This document shows positions 12,321-23,233 of a stretch of DNA of 64,000 nucleotides, in pieces (the stretch's first letter is position 1; the number at the start of each line of letters is the position of its first letter). Origin of the DNA: Helicoverpa zea (lineage: Eukaryota; Arthropoda; Insecta; Lepidoptera; Noctuidae). The DNA lies in contig NC_061471.1 in NCBI RefSeq assembly GCF_022581195.2, forward strand, positions 6,572,001-6,636,000, written 5' to 3'. A program made the position numbers and the translations under genes. The notes beneath the pieces are model-generated. The model was not told the DNA's origin. It made no database searches and saw only the letters and a list, made by a program, of their open reading frames with translations.

Positions 12321-12854
12321 GTTCACAAACTTCTAATGTTAAGTTTTGGATTACAAATAATTTCGCAGGGAAAAGCGTAAATAAGCGTTAGCACAAGTTT
12401 CAGCAAACACAAGCCGGAATTTGGCGCGTAATTTTGACAATTGACATTGACAGTATCGGCATCGGAGACGTTACTCTGCGTTCCGTTGTATGCCATTGAA
12501 ATGCGCCTTGTATAATTTGTATGGAATCGTATCGTGTAATTTCAGATATAGTAATTTGAATAAATTGTAGTTCGTTATTTCAATTACAATTTAATAATTT
12601 TGTAGATCTATTTGATTTTTAAAGTTTTTCAGATGACGAGAAGGGCCAAGCAGTAATAAATCGTTTGGAAATTTTTGGCTCCAAATTCAAAAAACTTTTA
12701 TACGTTGCTATGACAATAATTTTGTTTATTGTAAACAACTTCGACTTACTGAAGAATTTATAATATTAGCATTGTTTATTATTTTATTTTATGAAAATGG
12801 TTTAATTAAAAACTATTATTGTAAAATATAAAGATTGTGATTCAATAAAACAAT
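12321..12854. promoter_or_regulatory. 534-bp divergent promoter region of MCM5 (-) and axonemal dynein (+)
   Basis: The start codons of MCM5 (12320, minus) and the dynein heavy chain (12855, plus) are 534 bp apart, head to head. A GC-richer patch lies near the MCM5 side (12418-12500). The side next to the dynein start is very AT-rich. I see no TATA box and did not identify specific factor sites by eye. Confidence 0.5.
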
Positions 12855-15800
12855 ATGGGTGACGTGAGTAGCTTTATTGGATATTGGCATTATTTTCATA
12901 TACTTTAGAACTGCTTCAAACGCTGCTGATTTCGTAATCACTATTATTTTGTAATCGTTTAGACGAAATCTTACTTATATTGTGATTTCAGAAAGAAGAG
13001 GTTGATACTCGGTTGGAGTTTTTGAGTGAATATTTGCTAAAAACGCTTAAACAGAAAATCGACAAGTGGGCAAAGTTTATTACTGGCGATGAAAGGGTCA
13101 GTAAAGTATTTAGTTATCATTTCTAATACACCTTATTATGAAAGTCATTGTACATCGATTCGATAGATTCAGGGTATCTTTAGGTGGATTGGAAGAACAG
13201 AAATGATTAGCTTCTAAATATTTATTACAGCACATACTAATGAGATTCTTCGATACGCCGAAGTATGAACTACTCGTATTTCGTATGAACACTGCCGGCC
13301 TGCTAACATGTTCTTTGACGTTCCCTTCCATTAGCAGGGGTAAAATGGTGTATTTCCTTCGGAATGTTCAGGAGAAGATTACACAGGCAAATTTTAGACA
13401 GGTAAGGTATTATAAAATATACAGGTAATGTATTTGTAAAATTGCGCATGATACCCACATGAATATTTATTATACAACTAAGTAATGGTACTAAGTGATA
13501 CTACCTAGCTCGAATCATGGTTACAAGAGTTAGTACATACACTCCCATATGGGAGTCGCCGAAATATTGGTTAACTATTGATGAAACTGGATCGAGAAAA
13601 TAGCAACCTTTATTATTTGTTTTGCTAACTATAAAAGGGCAATTTCTTAGTAAGCAGGTTCACTTCGATTTCTAGGCTTTGACTATAGGCGAAATGTCTG
13701 GCAACGTACTCATGGACATGATGGTGTTGGCTGATGAAGTGATCGGTCCTCTCCTATGTAACCCTGAGAACCAGAAAGGATGGCCGAAGATAGTTAAGAA
13801 CGACATGATGAGACATGTAAATGAGCTTAGGAATTTGATGTACCAGGTTTGTATATTTTTGACGACGTCGCACCCTACGGTACACCTAATATGGCTTTAA
13901 ATGTAATCGGTTTTTCTAAATTTTAGTTAAAAGGCGAAATGTCTAGCCAAGTATTGCTGCCTATGCCAGCAGGCGTGGAGACCATTTTCCACGCTGAGGG
14001 TAGGCTGAAAGAAAGGTACGTACTCAAGCGATGCTAGCCACAAATTATTGCAGTTCTTTCTTTACTGATTGCGTGTAACCTCCGTGCTCGGTTGCAGTGA
14101 TGGAGAGGACGTGGATTTGTATTTAAAGACGAACATTGAAGGAGCTATAATAAAGTGGGCACAACAAGTTCATGACCTGCTGGCAGAGGACTCTTACATA
14201 GGTAACATACTGCAGTTACACCCATATCCCGTCTCCATAAAGCATTTCAATTTTTGGAGTTAGTTATTTCCTTAGTGTTGATATTTAGTCAGGATCTGCA
14301 TGCCATTGCTTAAAGCTACCTAATTGCATGATAACTTGACATTTATCAGGGAGTCTCTATAGAAGTTTGCCACCGTCATACTAATATTTAAAACCTTCGA
14401 CAGCATTCAAAAGAACAAAGTTCCCACTGCCCAGCGCCGACATAAACTTTTACCAGCAGCGTTTGAAGAACTTGGAAGGCATTTACTCGCAGTTGCGTGA
14501 TCCTCGCGTCAAAAGAATGGCGCACTACTTGGAAGATACGCGCAGCGTGTATCTCAGCTGCTTCAAGACCATGCTTACCAATGTGGTTGCCGGTGAGGTC
14601 ACTTTACTTGACATCACGACTGTTTTGCTCTAAACTTTATGCAGTTCTGTAGAGCAAACTTATATTTAAGACAGGGGTCCTAAGATTTGGACATAAATCC
14701 TGAATACTTCCATCCTTTAAATTTTACCCTAGAAAACCAATAGTTGGTATTATCATCGCTAGACCAAAAAGACAACACGTTCGGTCTTCTTCTGTTTAAA
14801 ATTTAGCAATTGATGCTATCTAGAAAATATTTGAATCAAATAGATTGAATAATGTAATAAAAAGAAAAAAAATACCTATATTATCGATTGATACTTTCAG
14901 CTATCGTCGAGTGTCGAGATATTTATGTCTATCAGAGACCTTTAACATTTCATTTCGAAACTTTTGAGGCAACCGAATTTACTGATGCTAAACATTTGAT
15001 TCGACCGATGATTCACTGTATCGGTCTACTGTGGGGAAACTCGAGATATTTTTGCAGCGTGGAGAAACTTATACGTACGTACTTATTCAAAGGTTTTTGA
15101 AATAATTTTATGAAAATACATGAACTGCTCACAATCTTAATTGATTTCAGCTCTACTTCGCGAAGTCTGTAATCTTGTAATACAGCAGAGCTCGAATTGT
15201 ATCGACCCTCCGTCGATATTCCAGGGAGAACCTGATGAACAGCTGGTCAAAATAAGAAAGTCACTAAGTATTCTGAATCATTTTCTGTAAGTAAACTAAA
15301 TGGGATGTATTACAAAAAGTAATGAGTTATTTGCAGGGACAGCCAATCCTACCTTCGGAGTACGTATTCGCGCATCTAATGACCGCGTCTCAAGAATATA
15401 CTTGGTCTTGGTTATACTCACTTGATTATTATATATCTACAATATAAAAATTAATCGCAAAATGTGTTGGTAAGCGCATAACTCAACAACGCCTGGACCA
15501 ATTTGGCTAATTCTCTTTTTGTTGTGTTTGTTATTGTCAGGAGAAGGTTCTTATGAAAAAAAATAGGGTAAAGTAGAGAAGTCAGTTGACGGGAGCGAAG
15601 CCGCGGGCAAAAGCTAGTTGATTATAAAACAATTTTAGTTTTCATATAAATAAAATCTTATAGTACCTAACAAGAAAACACGATTTTCAGTGAAACATAC
15701 GAGATGAACCGCGATAAAGTCCACACATTCTTCCCTCCCGGTGTGATGCCGGTGCGCTGGGCGTTCGACTTTGACCGCGTCTTCTTTCGTTTCAACGTCT

Positions 15801-18800
15801 ACATGAAGCGTCTCAAGATGATCGAGAACATTCTAGAGGCAACCGTTGAGATAATGAAGCTGGAGAAAGTGGAGTTTTGTGGGTTAAGAGGGAAGATATT
15901 GAGCACTGAATGTATGAAGGTGAGAACTTACAATGACACTGCCACAAAACAGATGAGAGCTCTTCCATCTGTTCTGCTGTTGTGCTAGTTGTCTACTTGT
16001 GCTAGTTTGACTGTGATTACATATTTGTATGTATATCTACTAACTTTAACATTTTTTTTTTAACTCGATGGCAGATTTTTTAAGTTCTAATTACTCCTAT
16101 GATAGTGAAGTCCATCCCACGTCACACTCAATTTTTTTAAATTGTGGGGCGTATAATTAAAAATAAATCATATACATTACTAATTTATCAGGTCCTAGAA
16201 GATTACTCGCTGAAATACAGTAATCTGGGCAACATAACATATGACCCGGCTGACCCAGAAGACGATTCCTTCTTGCCGGACCATGACGAGCACATGGCAG
16301 TACTTGAAGACACAGACAGACGTCTTGCATCACTTTTCGCTCAGGGTCTTGACGAGTGCCATAATTTGGAACATTTCTTCAAGGTACAAGAATCACGCTC
16401 TAAGAAAAAATAAACAATGTAACAATATATTTTCAGCTACTTGAGACTAACTTGTGAACTTTGCAGTTTTTCCAAATAATTGGAGATCTATTTCATCGAC
16501 CAATCATTAAAAATGAATTGAAACCCAAGCTTCCGAGATTACTTGATTACATGCACGCTAATTTGGATGCTGTGAAAGAAATATTTGATGAAGAAATGGC
16601 GGTAAGGCTGACAAGAAAATAATTATAATGCCAAATTAACGTAAACAGGTGGTATTTTTTTTCTAAACATATTTTCTATATTTTTGAGCTTAGAAGATAA
16701 CGAAAGGACCCGAGAGACCTATGGTAGATCCATATCTCCCTCCAGTGGCTGGTATGCTTTGGTGGTGCTACAAACTCCGCAGAAGGATTCAAGCTCCCAT
16801 GGAAGACTTCATTATGTTTGAAGATCCGTAAGTGTTGTTCTCTTGAAGACGTTCCTGTTTTCTATGTATTTCCAATAATAAACAAATAAATCCTACTTAT
16901 ATTATAAATGTGAAAGTTTGTGAGAATGTATGGATGTATGTTTGTTATTCAATCACGCAAAAACGGCTGGACCGATTTGATTGAAACTTGGTATGTAGAT
17001 AGGTGATACCCTGGATTAACACATAGGCTACGTTTTATCAACACACCACGCGGGCGAAGCCGCTGGCGGAAGCTAGTATTGTTATATATTATTGTTCCGG
17101 GCAAAATTGGAATCTGTATTAATCTCCCTTCCGTCTTCTTGAATTCCAAAACCAATAAATAAAGGACTGTTTTATTTATGTAGCATCATAGAATCAGAAT
17201 ATGCATTATACGTGAAACAAAAGACGAACGAGATGTTGGGCTACCTGAACGTCGTGGAAGACAAGCAGTTCAAGGCATGGTGTGCCACCGTGCCAACTAT
17301 CTGTAAGACCCATCTTGCCAAAAACTTGATATATAGGGATCCACCCTTCGTAAGGAATAACTTCAGCCCAGAGGTCAGTAGTATTTTGACGTGAAACACG
17401 TTAACTAGAAGAGTTTTGATTACGATTTTAACTTTAATTGATTTACAGTTATCGATGCTATTGCGTGAAATACGCTACATGAAATATTTGGATAAGCAAG
17501 GTATTCCGCAAGACGGTCTTGATCTATACGCAAGGAATGAGAAGTTACAGGTGATATACCCAGTTACCTACGGTTCAAAGTATAAAGGTCTGTTCATACT
17601 CAAGATAGTGTCATTATTAACATCTTACTTTTTCAGTATGATATGAACCGCTTGAACCGCGCTATCGCGTGGTACAATGCCATTCGCGAAGGCAGCCATG
17701 AGACAGAGGTGGCACTCATTGAGAAGGAAATCTCAGCCATTGATCAACTGTTGGGTCGTGGCGTTGAGGAACTCACTTGGAATGACGATTGTAAGACGAA
17801 GTTAATAATTTAAATAACGAATGATTTTGTTTTGGTGGTTTTGGCTAGGCTTTCCTTAACCTTGAAATAAGTTGTCGAATATAAAAGATGGTCATTTAAT
17901 GATATAGTTACTGATTGGATGGCGGAGGTGTACACAGCGATTAACACACTGCAAGAACGTGTACTGACAGCGCAGAACAATGTGAAGCGGGGACTAGCGA
18001 ACATCGAGTCTTGGGGCAACATCCCTCTGCATAACCGCAAGACGAATCCTGACAAACTGGAGCTATTGGCAGTTAACGAACGCCACCGCAGATTTTTAAA
18101 CAGGTTACATAATCGATCGTGACAATAATATCCGTTACAAGTAAGACCACATCCGTATTTAAATAAATTATTTACGTTTATTTCAACAGGCGAAACAAAA
18201 TTCTCGAAAGTCACAAGGAGTTCCAAGACATTTTGGCGGACAACTACAGACTATTTTTCAATATAAAAGATGCGGAAGAGGTATCCACTTATATGATTAT
18301 ATTTTTATTTCGAACACCTTAAATCGAGCTAGTTACATACTAGGGTATTTTTTAAGGATATAATCGAAGAAGAGACCTTAGAGGAAGTAGACGAAGCTAC
18401 ATTAGATGAAGAAGAGAAAGCAGCAAGAGCCAGAAAGTTACAAGAGATTGAAGATAGACGCGAAGCGGCACGCTTGGCAAAAGAGGAAAGAGAACGAGAG
18501 AAGGCTGAGAGGGATCGAATTACATTTGAAAGACGGGAGGCGCGTCGCATGAAGCGAGAAATCAAAGCTGCTGAGAAATTGGACCGCGATGCTCGACGAG
18601 AATTAGGTACAAGTATTTATAGTAATCCACGTTGTAGAACCTCTTGAATTTTAGAGGAGATCCTTGCACTAAGAAGTTATTGCTATTACATAGGTGAGGA
18701 AGTAGAATCTCCAGCGGAAGAAGAAGAAGAAATAACCGATCCGGAAGAATTGGCTGACATCCAAGCTGAAAGAATTGAAATGGAAGAGGCGGCCTTCAGG

Positions 18801-21800
18801 GCAGAACGTTGGCCTGCCTATGTGAAATATGTTGACGCACTTGTAAGCATCACTTTATAGCGTGAACTATGTTAAGAAAAATATTTATATAAAATTATAT
18901 GCAAATTATTTTTGTTTGTAGGTTTCGAAACAAATAATGAAAGCAGTGCAGGTCAGTTTGGATCTATTTGAGGTACAGACTAACTTGGAAACGGGGCCAC
19001 GAACTGCTTTTATGGAAGTTATTGCGGAGCTCAGGGACCCAGGTAATTTTCCTTTTAGCTCCGAACGTTCTTACTTAGATATAAATATTAGAAATAATGA
19101 AGGTAAGTGTTTTTTTCCACTATCACTGTGAAATGGCCGAACGCATTGAATTTGATATATCGGGTATCGTTTGAAATAGGCGGTTATATCTGGAAGACAT
19201 TTATATGTTAAGACCATCAAGATGTATTATCTACTAAGCTAAGAAAAGTTACGTTTCTTAGTTCATTTGGGTGAACTTTCCAGATATATTTTTCACCCCT
19301 TCACTTGACACTGTTCAGTTAGAAGAGGATGGTCTCTACTACACGCTCATGGAAATGATGAAAGATATGTTTCTACAGACTACATTATTCCCGAGGATAG
19401 ATCCGGTTGTCGTCCCTATAGCTTCCTATGAAGGTATATAAATATTTAAGATAGTAGACAAATAAATCACATTTTTAAGGGTTTTAAACTTAAGTATCTA
19501 TATCAAATTGTTTTTCACCGCTATATAGATGATTTGATCGCCGAAGATGCTATGATTGATCTTTACCATGAAATATTGAAGAGAATTGAAAATAGTATCA
19601 ATGATATAGCTTCATATTCTTCGGTAAGTAATTTTTAGAGTGCATTAAGTTTTCGTGGATTTAGTTATTAGTAAGTAATTCACGTTATTTCTAGAAATAT
19701 GAAAAATACACACCTTTGTGGACAGAAGACAGACAAGAAGTTTTACAGGCTTTCTTAAAGTACGGCCGGTCTATTACTCCTGAAGAGTTTGATAAGTACA
19801 GATATGAGAACCAGTGTGATCCCCCGGAGGTTAAGCCTACTCTCGAACAATATCAGGCAGAGGTAACTATCTACTACTATTAATAACTATAATAAGCCCC
19901 GCAGGGCATCTGAGGCGGATGACGGGGAGTAGCGACCCCGCGGGGCTATATATCCGAGTGCTCCAGGGAGAGTATACTGTCCCCCACCTCCGGCTTGCCG
20001 GAGTAAAGCATGACGGGGGATAGGTCTCCCGCCTCTTGGCTTGCCTTCATCGGCCGGTCAGAGTGGAGTCGCTAGAGCAGGGTTAACAGCCCACTCGGAG
20101 GGTAAGTGCCTCGTGGTAAGTGGCGAGTGGGCCGGTGATGCTGGACCCACAGGGAGCGCGTGATCTGCGTTTAAAGTCCGCCGAGGTATCCTCACCCTTC
20201 AGCCGCTCATGTACCTGTTGCCCCCTTGTTGCGATTTAGCGACTGATTCCCGGGGGCCCAGTAAGTGAGTTGGCGAGTCTCCACCTGCCATTTTTACGTG
20301 TATTTATTACATTGTTATCGGCAGGTGCCATAGTTCCCGTAGTTTCCCCATTCCTAGTCCACTAGCATCCCATCACAATAGCCCAAGTAGTTTTCATCCA
20401 TAGTTAGCAATAGTTTAGCACAGAACCGGGGATTGTCCTTGGGTACATTTCTATAGTGTATACAGGGATAATCGTCGGTTTTGTGTCACCATTTCATTAA
20501 AGTTGTCTCAAAAGGGCTTCAGCGTGTTGGCTTCGGCCCCACGTTCGCCTCCCAAAAATCCGGGACTCTATAGTCCCGAGGTCTGGTAGAGACTATAATA
20601 ATAACGCTGGCGATACCCGGGAAAATAACGTAGGTAATGTCATGAGGTATCGTTAGTGCAAAAGCAATATATTAATATAATACATAGCGGTCTAAATAGC
20701 ATCTCTTATTATTCAGTTTTTTGGATGAGTATACAATTTTTTAATTCTAATTTCTTTTTGTATAGAAATCATTGTTATGGTAATTTTCAGATTGACAAAT
20801 ACAACTCTATGTATGACGAGGTGGCGGCCCTGCCTTCCGAATATCTTTGCAACGGCTGGTTACGGTTGGACTTGAAGCGGTTAAACCAAGCCATCATGAA
20901 TATTATATGCAAATGGAGTAATCTCTATAAAGAGAATTTGAAAGAGCACGTGCTTAAGAGGTGACACTTTGCATATGTTGTTATTCTTTAACACAAATAC
21001 GGCTGGATCAATTTGATTGATATTAGGTATGCAGATAGGTGATACCCTGGATTAATACATCTACTTTTTATCAACACACAACTCGGGGGAAGCCGCGAGC
21101 GGAAGCTTTTATACATATAATACTCAGTGGCGGATTAACGTATAAGCACTACAAGCACGTGCTTGGGGCCCCTGTTCTCCAGGGGCCTCCATCCTCTGCT
21201 GGCTTTTCATTTTATACCTACATTTTATCGAGATTCATCCACAATATGTCCGAAATCACAAGGCGCGAGCAGTTCGGGAGTGACCCTTCATACACCCCCG
21301 CCTCTAAACTTGATTGGTCGCAGTGCTGTTGATTGTTGTACGAGTACGATCGCAATGATTTTTTTTTCAATTGTGCAGTTGTTATACAATTTTTTTGTTG
21401 GGCAGTTTTAAAAGAATTAATAGGCAACGATAGCGTTCTGAAGTCGCTATCGGACACTCGTTGGGAAGCTCACGCTGTAACTACGAGTGCAATACAACAA
21501 ACATATCCGAAAATTTTGGATGCTTTAGATCAGTGGTTCTTAACCGGTGGTCCGCGGACCACTGGTGGTCCCTGGAGGCCTTCCAAGTGGTCTGCGGACC
21601 AACGTCGCGAAGCAAAGCTTGTTGTTATCGATCTTATGTTTATATCCATCTTACTTGTCCAACAGAAAGAAATGAAGGTTTGAAATGTAGCCCTTTTACA
21701 TAATTTTGGTTCTGAGTCTTAAAAAATAATCAAGATTTCTCGCTCGCTGCGCTTGCGTATTCAAAAACTACACATGTCCTCGTTTTTACATTTGCCAACA

Positions 21801-23233
21801 AATAAAAAGTTAAGTACCTACGTTTGGGCTACATTGAACGTAATTTTGGTTCTGAGTCTTAAAAATAATTAAAATTTCGCGCTCGCTGCTCTCGCGTATT
21901 CAGAACAAAAAATTAAGTACATTTGGGATAAATTTTACCACCGTACGAGTCCGAAAAAAATTTCGCGCTCGCTTCGCTCGCGCATTTGTAACTACATAGG
22001 CATCACGGTCGCTTCGCTCGGTCAACTTCTTCAACCTTCCATTCCATTCCTTCCATTTACATTTAAGCAATAGAGGGTCTACACAGGCTCTGTGCTTAGG
22101 GCCTCGGATACTCTTAATCCATCCGCCACTGATAATACTTCTTAGCTCTTTAGTGAGTTGTGATTGCGACAACTTTGACTAAAAACTTTAATGTTTTGTA
22201 TTCCAACGAAAGCTGTTTCCTAGGTTTTGCGTGATTATAAAAGTCTCTTTGAAAAGTAGGCCATCATGTTAACAATGAATAGGATTTAGGACATCAGTCG
22301 GTTAAAAGAAATCTTCAACTCTTTATAGATTTCGATTTTACCTACCTATATTGTTGCTTTAGCCTGGACGATCTGGAGACGTTCATTGCGTACGCTTCAA
22401 AGGAGTTATCAGTGGAACTAGGGGAAGATGATTACGATGGTCTTCTGAAAGTGATGGGAGTTCTGAACGAGGTTCGCGCTAAAATGGACGCGGACACCGA
22501 CCATATGTTCGAACCACTACGCGATATCATGGACGTTCTCAAAGAGTATGGCGTTGACTTCCCTGAAGAGACTTACGAACAGGTATCATTTGAACCCTAT
22601 ATTTGGTAAGTAAGAAATGATAGCTAAATGGGCTAAAATATACCGAAATGAAATAAGGTGGCTTCGAACTGTCAGGTTTTGTTAAAACAAAAGTCGATTT
22701 TAATTCATGTTTACAATTTCAATGCTTTCGGAACACCAGGGTGAGACGGAGCATAAGTACTCTGTGCACACATTGGTAAGGAAAATTACTATGTATAGAT
22801 CAAAACACTTTAACTTATAGAAAACTTTTACGCTTTCTGCACTTTTGACTATGACTTGACACCTGTACCGACAGTCCAGTCAAAACTACCCTTATCTTCG
22901 CACCTCTCCCAACAATACTTTTCATCATTTTTTCATTTTTAACCAGGCTCCACATTAATAGAATTTTCTTTATTTATATAGTGATCTATAAAATCAATCA
23001 TCATCTTCCTGCCCTGTTCCGAAGTCATTTGATCTATAAAATCAATAACAAAGCATTAATCCATTTAGCTGGACGTATTGCCGGAGAAATGGCGCAACTT
23101 GGTGAAACAAGCCACGGTGATGAAGAACACGGTGGCGCCACTACAGGCCGCTCAGGCAGCACTCATTGCCAAGCGTGTGGCGCTCATCAACCTCAGGCTC
23201 AATATGTACAGGGAACAGTTCAAGAATAAAGAG
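12855..23233 (+). CDS. Dhc93AB: dynein heavy chain exons 1-27: N-terminal tail (DHC_N1)
   Basis: Residues 1 to about 1373, the cargo- and intermediate-chain-binding tail. Exons: 12855-12863, 12992-13096, 13231-13401, 13676-13846, 13927-14015, 14098-14201, 14404-14592, 14901-15074, 15151-15286, 15691-15919, 16192-16383, 16467-16601, 16694-16827, 17184-17373, 17449-17550, 17637-17790, 17908-18103, 18190-18280, 18357-18606, 18694-18842, 18922-19102, 19284-19433, 19529-19623, 19695-19862, 20791-20960, 22363-22582, 23069-23233. Exon 1 codes only Met-Gly-Asp. Exons 19-20 code an acidic/basic coiled-coil-like stretch not expected in the family. Exon 21 has two in-frame donors (after 19042 or 19102), so 20 residues there are uncertain. 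Confidence 0.88.

Noticed and set aside
17810..18565. Minus-strand open frames of 138 and 78 codons opposite dynein exons
   Set aside because: They oppose well-supported dynein exons. The Ser-rich one is simply the reverse of the Glu/Arg-rich insert.
21333..21683. Functional transposase gene
   Set aside because: Only a short C-terminal-like fragment is readable before another element interrupts it; no complete domain.
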